A DNA stretch of 64,000 nt from positions 1-64,000 of the forward strand of contig JAKQEE010000116.1 of NCBI GenBank assembly GCA_029558635.1. Reading direction: 5' to 3'. Source of the DNA: Pseudomonadota bacterium (GTDB lineage Bacteria; Pseudomonadota; Alphaproteobacteria; Micavibrionales; Micavibrionaceae). This document shows positions 26,999-36,255 of this stretch, one piece after another (position 1 is the first letter of the stretch; every line of letters begins with the position of its first letter). The translations under genes were made by a program, and so were the position numbers. The notes below the pieces were generated by a model. That model was given only the letters and a program-made list of their open reading frames with translations. It did no database searches and had not been told where the DNA came from.

Positions 26999-27032
26999 GG
27001 AAAACCCCCCCTGAAAAAACCCTAAAATAAAG

Positions 27033-27063
27033 GCCTTTCAGCTTGTTCTGGAAGGCTTTTTTT
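27033..27063 (+). terminator. Intrinsic terminator after ssb and the DUF2059-like gene
   Basis: GCCTTTCAG (27033-27041) pairs with CTGGAAGGC (27048-27056, one G-T pair) and is followed by seven T. It separates the ssb transcript from gyrA. Confidence 0.85.
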
Positions 27064-27110
27064 GCTAGAAAAAACCATCCGTTTTTCATGCAAAGCAAGA
27101 GAGTATTTTG

Positions 27111-29888
27111 ATGTCGGAACAAACCGCCACACCCCAAGAATTTCCCCAGATTTCCCTCTCGGAAGAGATGAAGAAATCCTACCTCGATTACGCGATGAGC
27201 GTGATCGTTTCCCGTGCGCTGCCCGATGTGCGCGACGGTTTGAAACCGGTTCACCGCCGCATTCTCTATGCAATGCAGGAAGGCGGATACCACTCCGACA
27301 AATCCTATAAAAAATCCGCCCGTATCGTCGGGGACGTGATGGGTAAATATCACCCGCACGGTGACTCGGCGATTTACGAATCCTTGGTTCGCATGGCGCA
27401 GGACTTCTCGATGCGCCTGCCGCTGATCGACGGTCAGGGGAACTTCGGCTCGATGGACGGCGACCCCGCCGCCGCGATGCGTTACACCGAAGCTCGACTG
27501 TCAAAAGCTGCCGATGCGCTGCTGCAAGACATTGATAAGGACACGGTCGATTTTCGCCCGAACTATGATGAATCTGTTTTTGAACCCGTCGTGCTGCCGA
27601 CCCGTGTTCCCAACTTGCTGGTGAACGGCGCGGGCGGGATTGCAGTTGGTATGGCCACCAACATTCCGCCGCACAATCTGGGCGAAGTGATTGATGGGTG
27701 TCTTGCTTATATGGTCAATACCGACATCACCGATGAAGAATTGATGGGCTATATCCCCGGACCCGACTTCCCGACGGGCGGTCAAATTCTGGGTCGCGCG
27801 GGCGCGTATTCAGCCTACACCACGGGGCGCGGGTCGATGCCGGTGCGTTCCAAAACCTCGATTGAAAATATCCGCGACAAACGCGAAGCCATCATCGTTC
27901 ACGAAATCCCGTATCAGGTAAACAAAGGCCAATTGCTCGAACGCTTGGGCGAAGTCGCTCGCGAGAAAATTGTTGAAGGCATCTCCGAAATCCGCGACGA
28001 GTCCGACCGCGACGGCGTGCGGGTAGTGATCGAAATCAAACGCGACGCGAATGCGGATGTGGTGCTCAATCAGCTCTTTAAATTCACTGCGCTGCAATCC
28101 TCATTCGCATGCAATATGCTGGCGCTCCACCATGGCCGCCCGCAAACGATGCTGCTCAAACAAATCATTGCGGCCTTCGTGAAATTCCGCGAGGAAGTCA
28201 TCACCCGCCGTACAGTGTATGATTTGAACAAAGCCCGCGACCGCGCCCATATCTTGGCGGGCCTCGCCGTGGCCGTCGCCAACATAGACGAAATCATCGC
28301 GCTGATCCGCAATGCCAAAGACCCCGCAATCGCCAAGGAAGAATTGCTGGCTAAAAAATGGCCCGCCCACGATGTCGCACCGTTGATTGCCTTGATCGAC
28401 GATCCCGAATATTTTGTGGACGACAACGGCGACTATCAGATGTCCGAAATTCAGGTCAAGGCTATCCTTGATCTGCGCCTGCACCGTTTGACCGGACTGG
28501 AACGTGAAAAGATCAGCGCCGAATTGAACGAAATCACCGACGCGATCAAGGAACTGCTTTCGATCTTGGCGTCACGCGAAAAACTTTATGACGTGATGCG
28601 CAATGAACTTGTCGAAGTCAGGACAAAATACGCGACCCCGCGCCGCACAGAAATTATCGATAGTGGTTTCGAAACCGATGTCGAAGATTTGATCCAACGC
28701 GAAGACATGGTCGTCACCATTACCCACGGCGGCTATGTGAAGCGTACCCCGCTTGCGACTTATCGCGCCCAGAAACGCGGCGGCAAAGGCCGCTCGGCCA
28801 TGGATATGAAGGACGAAGATTTCATTTCCGACCTTTTTGTGGCCTCAACCCACACGCCGATTTTGTTCTTCACGTCGAAAGGCATCGTCCACCGCATGAA
28901 GGTCTATCAATTGCCGCTGGGCAACCCGACCGCACGCGGCAAGGCGTTTGTGAATATGCTCCCGCTTGAAAAAGATGAAAATATCTCGGTGATCCTGCGC
29001 CTGCCGGAAAACGAAGAATTGTGGGACCAGCTCGATATCCTCTTTGCAACGAACCAAGGCTCGGTCCGCCGGAACAAACTCTCCGACTTCCGCAATATCC
29101 GCTCGAACGGGCTGATTGCGATGAAATTGGACGGCAACGAAAAACTGATCGACGTTAAAATCTGTCGTGACGACGAAGACGTGGTGCTGGCCACGCGCCT
29201 TGGTCGTGCGATCCGCTTCGAAGTCGAAGATTTGCGCGTCTTTTCGGGCCGCACCTCCACGGGTGTACGCGGCGTGAAACTTCAAAAGGACGACGAAGTG
29301 ATTTCCATGTCGATCCTGAAACATGTGGCGGCCACACCGGACGAACGCAACGCTTACCTCAAAATGGCCTCCGCCCTGCGCGGCGCCGATGAAGAAGGGG
29401 TTGAGTTTGAAGAGGGCGCAGACGCCACCTTGAGCGAAGAACGATTCAAGGAATTGCAGGATAAAGAACAATTCCTGTTGACCGTCACCACGGGTGGGTT
29501 CGGCAAGCGCACCTCGGCCTATGAATACCGCGTGACGGGCCGCGGCGGACAGGGAATCACGAATATTTCCCTGACCGATAAAAACGGCAACGCCGTGGCG
29601 GGCACGTTCCCCGTCACCGACGACCACCAGATCATGCTGGTGACCGATGCCGGACAGATGATCCGTATGCCGGTTGCGGGAATCCGCTTTACAGGCCGCT
29701 CGGCCCAAGGCGTCACGCTCTTCCGCGTGGCAGGTGAAGAACGCGTCGTCTCGGTCGCATGGCTCAAACAAGACGCCGAAGCAGGTGACGAGCCAGATGC
29801 AGAAACGGTCGAGGCCATCGCAGCCGAAGAAAACGAAGGCGGAGGGGTAATGACTGATACCCCCGAAGATAATCCCGCAGAGGAATAG
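27111..29888 (+). CDS. gyrA: DNA gyrase subunit A
   Basis: The breakage-reunion subunit of gyrase. The 925-residue protein shows [21 protein letters not shown], the quinolone-pocket segment with HGDSAIYES (wild-type Ser at E. coli position 83 and Glu at 87, where Asp is commoner), the catalytic tyrosine in RYTEARLSK, and the GyrA box QKRGGKGR that begins the DNA-wrapping C-terminal beta-pinwheel. There is an acidic insert in the C-terminal domain ([17 protein letters not shown]) and an acidic tail. The ATG at 27111 directly follows a TTG in frame. A terminator follows 12 bases after the stop. Confidence 0.97.
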   Translation: MSEQTATPQEFPQISLSEEMKKSYLDYAMSVIVSRALPDVRDGLKPVHRRILYAMQEGGYHSDKSYKKSARIVGDVMGKYHPHGDSAIYESLVRMAQDFSMRLPLIDGQGNFGSMDGDPAAAMRYTEARLSKAADALLQDIDKDTVDFRPNYDESVFEPVVLPTRVPNLLVNGAGGIAVGMATNIPPHNLGEVIDGCLAYMVNTDITDEELMGYIPGPDFPTGGQILGRAGAYSAYTTGRGSMPVRSKTSIENIRDKREAIIVHEIPYQVNKGQLLERLGEVAREKIVEGISEIRDESDRDGVRVVIEIKRDANADVVLNQLFKFTALQSSFACNMLALHHGRPQTMLLKQIIAAFVKFREEVITRRTVYDLNKARDRAHILAGLAVAVANIDEIIALIRNAKDPAIAKEELLAKKWPAHDVAPLIALIDDPEYFVDDNGDYQMSEIQVKAILDLRLHRLTGLEREKISAELNEITDAIKELLSILASREKLYDVMRNELVEVRTKYATPRRTEIIDSGFETDVEDLIQREDMVVTITHGGYVKRTPLATYRAQKRGGKGRSAMDMKDEDFISDLFVASTHTPILFFTSKGIVHRMKVYQLPLGNPTARGKAFVNMLPLEKDENISVILRLPENEELWDQLDILFATNQGSVRRNKLSDFRNIRSNGLIAMKLDGNEKLIDVKICRDDEDVVLATRLGRAIRFEVEDLRVFSGRTSTGVRGVKLQKDDEVISMSILKHVAATPDERNAYLKMASALRGADEEGVEFEEGADATLSEERFKELQDKEQFLLTVTTGGFGKRTSAYEYRVTGRGGQGITNISLTDKNGNAVAGTFPVTDDHQIMLVTDAGQMIRMPVAGIRFTGRSAQGVTLFRVAGEERVVSVAWLKQDAEAGDEPDAETVEAIAAEENEGGGVMTDTPEDNPAEE

Positions 29889-29899
29889 AAAACACCAAA

Positions 29900-29930
29900 A
29901 ACCCCGCGCCAATCCGCGGGGTTGTTTTTT
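29900..29930 (+). terminator. Intrinsic terminator after gyrA
   Basis: AACCCCGCG (29900-29908) pairs with CGCGGGGTT (29915-29923), followed by a run GTTTTTT. It ends just before the AT-rich gene at 29945. Confidence 0.9.
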
Positions 29931-29944
29931 GAGAAAGACTGCAA

Positions 29945-30799
29945 ATGACTGTTGGAGATAATCATCATTTTTTTCCCGAAAGATTTTTAAAAAACTTTTT
30001 TGGGAAGAAAAATGGGATTAGGTTTTATGATAAAGATACCAAAAAAATCAGCGCAGAGAGGAATGTAAATTCTATTGCAAAAAAGAAATATCTGTACTCG
30101 GTATCTTATGGAGATCGAAAGGACAATTCTTTAGAGAGTGAGTTTCAGAAAATTGAAGACCGATTTTTTCCTATTCTGGAAAAAATCACAGAAGGAACAA
30201 GGCCGGTATATGAAAATGAGGTGTTTGCCCTTGTTGAATTTTCTATCTTTTTGTCCCTAAGAACTCCAACGATTGTTGAAATGGCAAACAATGCCATGAA
30301 GGAGGAACGGATATACAAGAATGTAATAACATCGATTTTAGATGAAGGAATTCCTGTTGGTCTAGCAGAAGAATTTGGAAAATTATTACTTTCTTGCGAG
30401 GGAATGTCCTACCTACATGTCCTTCCTTACATGCTAGAGCAAAGGATTAAACTTTCGTCGGAAAACTATAAGGTCGTCATGTTGACATGCTTTGGAGTAC
30501 ATCCAAAGTTTGTTTTAGGGGATACCTACATGATCTGTAATTTTTTAGAGCCGCACAAACAACCTTCCGAAATGTACAACCTTTTTATGGAGAAGGTAGA
30601 GATTATATTTCCGATCTCAGAAAACGTGTGTGTATTACTTTCCCCAAAAAAAGCCGAAGAGAGTAATAAGTTGATACCGAATAAGAGTTTGACTATTGAA
30701 GAGATCCTTAGGCTTAACAGTATAATTGCAGGTCAAAGCGAAAAGTATATATACTCTGGAAATAAACTGGAATTAATGAGAATTTCTTCTTTATTGTAA
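29945..30799 (+). CDS. DUF4238-like protein, AT-rich and probably acquired
   Basis: A 284-residue protein whose start HHFFPERFLKNF resembles the HxxPxxYLKxF motif of DUF4238. The body is helical and soluble, with a later FVLGDTYMI strand resembling the family's second conserved block. The function is not established. Base and codon use differ sharply from the neighbours: it is clearly AT-rich, with many AAA, ATA and TTA codons, whereas gyrA and the DUF305 gene are balanced. It sits between the gyrA terminator and the next gene without a strong SD. Together these suggest a single-gene insertion by transfer. Confidence 0.8.
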   Translation: MTVGDNHHFFPERFLKNFFGKKNGIRFYDKDTKKISAERNVNSIAKKKYLYSVSYGDRKDNSLESEFQKIEDRFFPILEKITEGTRPVYENEVFALVEFSIFLSLRTPTIVEMANNAMKEERIYKNVITSILDEGIPVGLAEEFGKLLLSCEGMSYLHVLPYMLEQRIKLSSENYKVVMLTCFGVHPKFVLGDTYMICNFLEPHKQPSEMYNLFMEKVEIIFPISENVCVLLSPKKAEESNKLIPNKSLTIEEILRLNSIIAGQSEKYIYSGNKLELMRISSLL

Positions 30800-30860
30800 T
30801 CCTTTGTAACCATCCGCGCCCGCCGCCCGAATAAAAGAACACAACCCAAGGAGACTCACT

Positions 30861-31259
30861 ATGACACGCACAAAATCCCCACTGCTTATGGCAACTGCCG
30901 CGATCTTGCTGATGGGCGCGGCCTCGGCCCACGCCGAAGAACACGAAATGAAAATGGACATGGACCATACATCCATGAAGATGGATATGCCCATGGAACA
31001 TCCCGCGATGATGGAAGGGATGTACGGCGACGCGATGAAGAAAATGCACGAAGGCATGATGGCCGCTAAACCCACAGGTGATGCGGATGTTGATTTCGTG
31101 ACAGGCATGATCCCGCACCATCAGGGCGCAATTGATATGGCCAAAGTGGTTTTGGAAAAAGGCAAAGACCCCGAGATTAAAAAACTCGCCGAAGGCATCA
31201 TCAAAGCACAGGAGTCGGAAATCAAAATGATGAATGACTGGCTCGCCGCCCACAAATAA
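30861..31259 (+). CDS. DUF305 periplasmic protein, Met/His-rich
   Basis: A 132-residue secreted protein with a signal peptide ending AHA before EE (about residue 26). The mature part begins with a Met/His/Asp-rich stretch (MKMDMDHTSMKMDMPMEHP) that resembles copper-binding sequences. It is followed by the DUF305 four-helix domain with its hallmark MIPHHQGAIDMAK. DUF305 proteins are often found with copper or other metal resistance genes; none is adjacent here. AAGGAG lies eight bases before the ATG, and a strong terminator follows. Confidence 0.9.
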   Translation: MTRTKSPLLMATAAILLMGAASAHAEEHEMKMDMDHTSMKMDMPMEHPAMMEGMYGDAMKKMHEGMMAAKPTGDADVDFVTGMIPHHQGAIDMAKVVLEKGKDPEIKKLAEGIIKAQESEIKMMNDWLAAHK

Positions 31260-31280
31260 TTTCCCAAAAGAGAAACGAAA

Positions 31281-31307
31281 AACCCCGCACATCGCGGGGT
31301 TTTTTTC
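31281..31307 (+). terminator. Intrinsic terminator after the DUF305 gene
   Basis: AACCCCGC (31281-31288) pairs with GCGGGGTT (31294-31301) around a 5-base loop, followed by a T-run. It closely resembles the gyrA terminator stem. Confidence 0.9.
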
Positions 31308-31315
31308 TTGGAAAT

Positions 31316-32002
31316 TCAGGACAAAGAATAATCCAGCGCGTCTTCGACATGAATGCGTGTGGTGTCGAAAAGTGGAACGCCGACGTCATCCAGTTCCAGA
31401 ATTGTCAGTTCGGTGCATCCCAATATGATGCCTTCCGCGCCTCTGGCTTTGAGGTCGTCGATAATCCGTAAGAACCGCTCTTTAACATCGGGACGGACGA
31501 CAGAATGAATGAGATCGCTGTAAATGGTCGTGCTGATAAAGTCGCGGTCTTCGGCTTTGGGGACAATGACATCCAAAGATGCATCACGAAGATGAGAAAT
31601 ATACGCATCTCCCTCCATCGTCAGCTTTGTTCCCAACAGGCCGACCGTGGGAATGCCGCTATCCTTAACGCGTTTGGCCGTGGCCTTGGCCAGATGTAAA
31701 ACAGGAATGGAAACGGCTTTCTCGATATAAGGCGCGTTTTTATGCGACGTGTTGGAAGCAATCAGAATAAATGCGGCTCCCGCACGCTCCAGAAAAAAGG
31801 CGTTCTCGGCAAAATAACGACCTTCGCCAATATCATCGCCCGCTTCACGAAATTTCTGGATTTGATCGCCATCAAGATTGATCAACACCAGATTAGCTGT
31901 GTGCCGATCACCCTCGCGTTCGAAAACACCTTGGTTGAGCCATTCATAATATTTAAGTGTGGAAGCCGGACCAATTCCGCCCAGAATGCCGATCCGTTTC
32001 AT
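31316..32002 (-). CDS. Aspartate/glutamate racemase family protein with Ser/Cys active site
   Basis: A 228-residue cofactor-independent racemase-fold protein: GILGGIGPAST at the start, the first catalytic loop IASNTSHK (Ser83 where most members have Cys) and the second catalytic cysteine C196 in ILGCTELT. E. coli YgeA (EcL-DER) likewise lacks the first cysteine, with Thr83, and acts on L-Asp/L-Glu. This gene may therefore have the same asymmetric chemistry rather than being dead. It starts three bases downstream of queH and is probably cotranscribed with it. Confidence 0.88.
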   Translation of the reverse strand: MKRIGILGGIGPASTLKYYEWLNQGVFEREGDRHTANLVLINLDGDQIQKFREAGDDIGEGRYFAENAFFLERAGAAFILIASNTSHKNAPYIEKAVSIPVLHLAKATAKRVKDSGIPTVGLLGTKLTMEGDAYISHLRDASLDVIVPKAEDRDFISTTIYSDLIHSVVRPDVKERFLRIIDDLKARGAEGIILGCTELTILELDDVGVPLFDTTRIHVEDALDYSLS

Positions 32003-32005
32003 GTT

Positions 32006-32683
32006 TTATGCTTCCGTCTCGGTGCCGTAATACCGTACGCCGATCTCGATTTTCTCGCGGCCTTTGGACAGACGCCATTTGTTGGAATCACGAAGCGAAT
32101 AAATGCACCCGCAATATTCCTGCTGGTAAAAATGTTCGCGCTTGGAAATCTCGAGCATACGGGCCGACCCGCCGCCCTTGCGCCAATTATAATCCCAATA
32201 CGTCACACCGTCATAACGATCCGCGGCACGATGTCCGCAATCATTGATCTGGTTCATGTCCTTCCACCGCGAAATGCCAAGGCAGGATGTAAACATCGGG
32301 AACCCGTTCTCATACGCATAAAGCGCCGTACGCTCGAACCGCATATCAAAACACTCGGTGCAACGAATACCTTTTTCCGGTTCCCATTCCATGCCCTTGA
32401 CCCGTTTGAACCAGTTGGTGGAATCGTAATCGGCATCCACAAACGGCAGGCCAAGTTTTTCGGCGTAACGGATATTTTCTTCCTTGCGGATGTCGTATTC
32501 CTCGCGCGGATGAATATTCGGGTTGTAAAAATAAATGGTGATATCGAGACCCGACGCCGCCATCGCCTCGATCACTTCGCCCGAACACGGCGCGCAACAG
32601 GAATGCAAAAGCATCTTCCCTTCGGCCCCGTCAGGCAAAGGGAGAATCATCCGGTTTTCCATGGTGGGCGTGGTAAGTGTCAT
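32006..32683 (-). CDS. queH: Epoxyqueuosine reductase QueH
   Basis: The non-cobalamin epoxyqueuosine reductase (formerly DUF208) that finishes queuosine in tRNA. The 225 residues show the Cys-pair motif [19 protein letters not shown], the RCTECFDMR motif and a late EYCGCIYS, which in this family ligate a 4Fe-4S cluster and a second metal centre. An ATG at 32683 is used; downstream ATGs (MENRM..., MILPL...) are alternatives. Other queuosine genes are not in the window. Confidence 0.94.
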   Translation of the reverse strand: MTLTTPTMENRMILPLPDGAEGKMLLHSCCAPCSGEVIEAMAASGLDITIYFYNPNIHPREEYDIRKEENIRYAEKLGLPFVDADYDSTNWFKRVKGMEWEPEKGIRCTECFDMRFERTALYAYENGFPMFTSCLGISRWKDMNQINDCGHRAADRYDGVTYWDYNWRKGGGSARMLEISKREHFYQQEYCGCIYSLRDSNKWRLSKGREKIEIGVRYYGTETEA

Positions 32684-32881
32684 GGCTTTTATTTAGCGGG
32701 GAGGAGACAAAAGCGCAAGTTTATCCATAACCTATTGATATAGTGACATAATAATTTTAATAGAGTGGCAATCTATTTGTGATAAGATCAACATTGGGTA
32801 AAGGATCGTGGCCAGAAGGCCCCGCAATCAGGGTTTTTGATGTTCGGAAGAGAACAAAAGAACTCATACAGGCAGGGGAAT

Positions 32882-33724
32882 ATGGCTTTTTCTGTGACGT
32901 CATCAACTTCGGGTGTTTCAAACACCAATCAGATCAACCGCAACGATCGCACGCAGAATCAGGTCAGCCAGAGGCTGGCCAGCGGCAAGCGCATCAACCG
33001 TGCGTCAGACGGCGCAGCCAGTCTTGCTATTTCGTCTGTGTTGGCTTCGGACGTCGCAAGTCTCAGACAATCATCGAGCAATTTGTTACAGGGAACGGCG
33101 CTGCTGCAAACGGCGGACGGCGCATTGGAACAGGCGGGCAATATTTTGAACCGCATGAAAGACCTGGCAACGCAGGCCAATTCCGGTTCTCTCGATGCAA
33201 ACTCGAGGAATGCGATCAATGAAGAATACCAAAATCTTTCGGGCGAATTGAATAACCTCACAAACAATACGACCTTCAATGGCCAGAAACTGGTCGATGG
33301 GTCCTTCAACCAGAATTTCCAATCCGGAACCGATGGCACAAACACTCTCAGCGCGGATTTGACATCAGTTGATCTGTCTTTGGGAGGGTTGGGGTTGACT
33401 GCATTGGGCGGGACGGACCCGAACGCTTTAACAACTCAGGCAGGCGCTGTGGCAACGTCGAACGAGCTTGATACGGCGATCAACAATCTGGCGTCTTACC
33501 GTTCACAGGTCGGCTCGATCCAGTCGCAATTTACGACGCGCGGTGATGTATTGGAAACCGATACCGAAAACGCGATTGCCGCGCAATCGGCGCTGCAAGA
33601 TGCGGATATAGGCCAGGAATCAAGTAACTTCGCGAGTTCCAATCTGCTCTCGGATGTCTCCCTTGCTGCGGCCGCGCAGGGCAACAGAATGTCCAAGGCC
33701 ATGCTGAAACTGGTCGGACGCTAG
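32882..33724 (+). CDS. Flagellin
   Basis: The filament subunit, 280 residues. The N-terminal D0/D1 helices (NTNQINRNDRTQNQVSQRLASG, then RINRASDGAASLAIS) and the C-terminal D1/D0 helices (QSALQDADIGQESSNFASSN, then MSKAMLKLVG) are present. The middle is short (about 60 residues), as in minimal flagellins. The ATG at 32882 is preceded by AGGGGA; a frame open from 32837 adds unrelated residues. About 100 bases upstream, GG-N10-GT (32767-32780) approximates a sigma-54 -24/-12 site, with GT instead of GC. No other flagellar gene is in the window. Confidence 0.93.
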   Translation: MAFSVTSSTSGVSNTNQINRNDRTQNQVSQRLASGKRINRASDGAASLAISSVLASDVASLRQSSSNLLQGTALLQTADGALEQAGNILNRMKDLATQANSGSLDANSRNAINEEYQNLSGELNNLTNNTTFNGQKLVDGSFNQNFQSGTDGTNTLSADLTSVDLSLGGLGLTALGGTDPNALTTQAGAVATSNELDTAINNLASYRSQVGSIQSQFTTRGDVLETDTENAIAAQSALQDADIGQESSNFASSNLLSDVSLAAAAQGNRMSKAMLKLVGR

Positions 33725-33728
33725 AAAA

Positions 33729-36242
33729 CTATTCCGCAGTTTTCTTTTTGGTTGTGGCTTTTTTAGCGGTCGCCTTTTTGGTGGCCGCTTTCTTTGGGGC
33801 CGCCTTCTTGGTTGTCGTTTTCTTGGTGGTCGGTTTTTTCTCTGCCGTTTTCTTCGCAGGTGCTTTCTTGGCAGCTTTCACCGGACGCGCTTTCTTCTCA
33901 CCGATCTGGGCACACAGCTCTACCGCACGGTTCATGCCGATGGTCAACACATCATCATCTTTGGGAATCGATTTGAACCGGTTCATATATTTGATATAGG
34001 GACCAAATCGACCGATGCCGGCTTCGATTTTTTCACCTGTCTCAGGATGGTGACCGACCAGACGCGGCAAAGCCAACAATTTTAAGGCAGCTTCCAATGT
34101 CAACTGGTCAAGTGGCATCCCACGCGGCACGCCTTGGCGTTTTGGCTTGTCTTTTGAATCTTCCGGCACGTCGATCTGGACATAAGGACCATACGGACCT
34201 TTGCGGAGCGTAATCGTGCGGCCCGTTCCCGGATCATCACCAAGAATTTTTGGCTCGTTCCCCAGATTGGCTCCTGCATTCGCATCCTCTAACGCCTCAC
34301 CGCTTTGTACGACAAGGGGGCGCGTGTGCTTGCATTCGGGGTAATTGGAACAGCCGATAAATGCGCCGTATTTCCCGACCTTCAAAGACAGACGGCCTGT
34401 CTCGCACGCAGGGCATTTGCGCGGATCTGGATTTTCTTTTGTAATAGGGAAAAAGTGCGGGCCAAGTTCTTCGTCGAGCGCATCCAGAACCTTGGTGATG
34501 GTCAGATCTTTCGTGCCGTCAACCGCCTCTTTGAAACCGGTCCAGAATTGACGCAGCGCATCTTTCCAGATTACCTGACCGGATGAAATCGCATCGAGTT
34601 CATCTTCAAGGTTCGCGGTAAAATCGTAATCGACATATTTTTCGAAGAATTTTTTAAGGAAGGTCGTGACCAACCGCCCGCGATCTTCGGGAATAAAACG
34701 TTTCTTATCGAGCGTCACATAATTCCGGTCTTGGAGCACCTGAATAATCGACGCATAAGTGGATGGACGACCGATTCCCATTTCTTCGAGCTTTTTAACC
34801 AGTGATGCTTCGGAATAACGCGGCGGGGGCTGCGTGAAATGCTGCTCGGGGTTGACGTCTTGCGTACGCAGATCCATGCCTTCGCTCAGGTGCGGCAAAC
34901 GGCGGTTCTCATCATTTTCCTCGCCATCCGCAGGCGTATCGTCTTCGTCTTCTTTATAAAGAGTAAGGAACCCGTCAAACGCAATCGTCGAACCCGTGGC
35001 ACGAAGAACGACATCGTCGGTTCCATCCGACAAATCGGCGGTGACTTGGTCCAAAACCGCACTTTCCATTTGTGACGCAAGGGTCCGTTTCCAGATCAGT
35101 TCATAAAGTGCAGCCTGTCTGGAATCGAGATACCGCGCCACATCCTGCGGACGACGACTGAGATCGGTTGGGCGAATGGCTTCGTGCGCTTCCTGTGCGT
35201 TCTTCGCCTTGCTTTTATAAATACGCGGCGCATCGGGCAGATATTTATCGCCGTAGTGCTCCGTGATTTGCGACCGGCATTGCGCAATCGCATCATTAGA
35301 CAAAGTAATCCCGTCGGTACGCATATAGGTAATCAGACCCACCGTTTCGCCGCCAATATCAACCCCTTCATAAAGTTGTTGGGCCAAACGCATCGTCTGG
35401 CTCGCGGAAAAACCGAGCTTGCGTGACGCTTCCATCTGCATCGAAGATGTAATGAATGGTGCATACGGGTTGCGCCTCACTTGTTTCTTTTCGACTTTCT
35501 GGACGGAAAGTTTTTTATTGAGAATGCGTTTAACCGCGGCTTCGGCATCGGCCTCGGTCTGAATATCAAGCTTGTCGAGCTTATTGCCCGCAAGATGCGT
35601 AAGCCGCGCGGTAAAGGTTGCTCCTTCGGGCGTTTGCATCCGCGCATGGACCGACCAGTATTCCTGCGCCTTGAACGCTTCGATCTCCGCTTCGCGTTCG
35701 CAAATTAGGCGCAACGCCACCGATTGCACCCGTCCGGCCGACCGCGACCCGGGAAGTTTTCTCCAAAGAACGGGCGACAACGTAAATCCGACGAGAAAGT
35801 CCAACGCACGCCGCGCGAGGTACGCATCAATCAACGGTTCATCAAGATCGCGCGGCTGGTCGAACGCGGCCTTGATTGCATTTTTGGTGATCTCGTTAAA
35901 CGTCACGCGCTTGACGTCTTTGCCCGCCAGCAATTTTTTATCATTCAGGATTTGTTGAATATGCCATGAAATCGCCTCTCCCTCACGATCAGGGTCAGTG
36001 CAGAGATAGACAGTGTCGGCGGATTTGACAGCGGTGGAAATATCCTTGATCGTTTTATCCGCGCGGTCCGAAAGTTCCCACATCATCGCGAAATTGTCGT
36101 CGGGGTTCACTGCGCCGTCTTTCGCCACAAGGTCGCGCACATGCCCGAACGAAGCGAGGACATAGTAATCCTTACCCAGATATTTATTGATCGTCTTGGC
36201 CTTGGCCGGAGACTCGACAATGACTACATTCGTTGCGCTCAT
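33729..36242 (-). CDS. topA: DNA topoisomerase I
   Basis: A type IA topoisomerase that relaxes negative supercoils. The 837-residue protein has the TOPRIM start NVVIVESPAKAKTI, DPDREGEAISWH, SAGRVQSVALRLI and the active-site tyrosine in ITYMRTDGITLS. One four-Cys zinc finger is seen (CPACETGRL ... CSNYPEC), followed by topoisomerase C-terminal repeats. The last ~45 residues are a Lys/Ala/Thr-rich histone-H1-like tail, which probably adds DNA affinity. It is the last gene of pyrB-plsY-dprA-topA, 13 bases after dprA. Confidence 0.96.
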   Translation of the reverse strand: MSATNVVIVESPAKAKTINKYLGKDYYVLASFGHVRDLVAKDGAVNPDDNFAMMWELSDRADKTIKDISTAVKSADTVYLCTDPDREGEAISWHIQQILNDKKLLAGKDVKRVTFNEITKNAIKAAFDQPRDLDEPLIDAYLARRALDFLVGFTLSPVLWRKLPGSRSAGRVQSVALRLICEREAEIEAFKAQEYWSVHARMQTPEGATFTARLTHLAGNKLDKLDIQTEADAEAAVKRILNKKLSVQKVEKKQVRRNPYAPFITSSMQMEASRKLGFSASQTMRLAQQLYEGVDIGGETVGLITYMRTDGITLSNDAIAQCRSQITEHYGDKYLPDAPRIYKSKAKNAQEAHEAIRPTDLSRRPQDVARYLDSRQAALYELIWKRTLASQMESAVLDQVTADLSDGTDDVVLRATGSTIAFDGFLTLYKEDEDDTPADGEENDENRRLPHLSEGMDLRTQDVNPEQHFTQPPPRYSEASLVKKLEEMGIGRPSTYASIIQVLQDRNYVTLDKKRFIPEDRGRLVTTFLKKFFEKYVDYDFTANLEDELDAISSGQVIWKDALRQFWTGFKEAVDGTKDLTITKVLDALDEELGPHFFPITKENPDPRKCPACETGRLSLKVGKYGAFIGCSNYPECKHTRPLVVQSGEALEDANAGANLGNEPKILGDDPGTGRTITLRKGPYGPYVQIDVPEDSKDKPKRQGVPRGMPLDQLTLEAALKLLALPRLVGHHPETGEKIEAGIGRFGPYIKYMNRFKSIPKDDDVLTIGMNRAVELCAQIGEKKARPVKAAKKAPAKKTAEKKPTTKKTTTKKAAPKKAATKKATAKKATTKKKTAE

Positions 36243-36255
36243 CTATTCATTCCTG

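Noticed and set aside
28845-29912. 355-codon minus-strand frame under gyrA
   Set aside because: It mirrors the gyrA codons (Phe/His/Val-rich product from GAA/AAA-type codons on the other strand) and has no family features.
31742-32743. 333-codon plus-strand frame opposite the racemase and queH
   Set aside because: Both minus-strand genes are well-supported enzymes; the plus frame is their shadow.
33740-33900. Imperfect short repeats as a possible CRISPR or satellite array
   Set aside because: They are the coding repeats of the Lys/Ala/Thr-rich tail of topA, in frame, without spacers.
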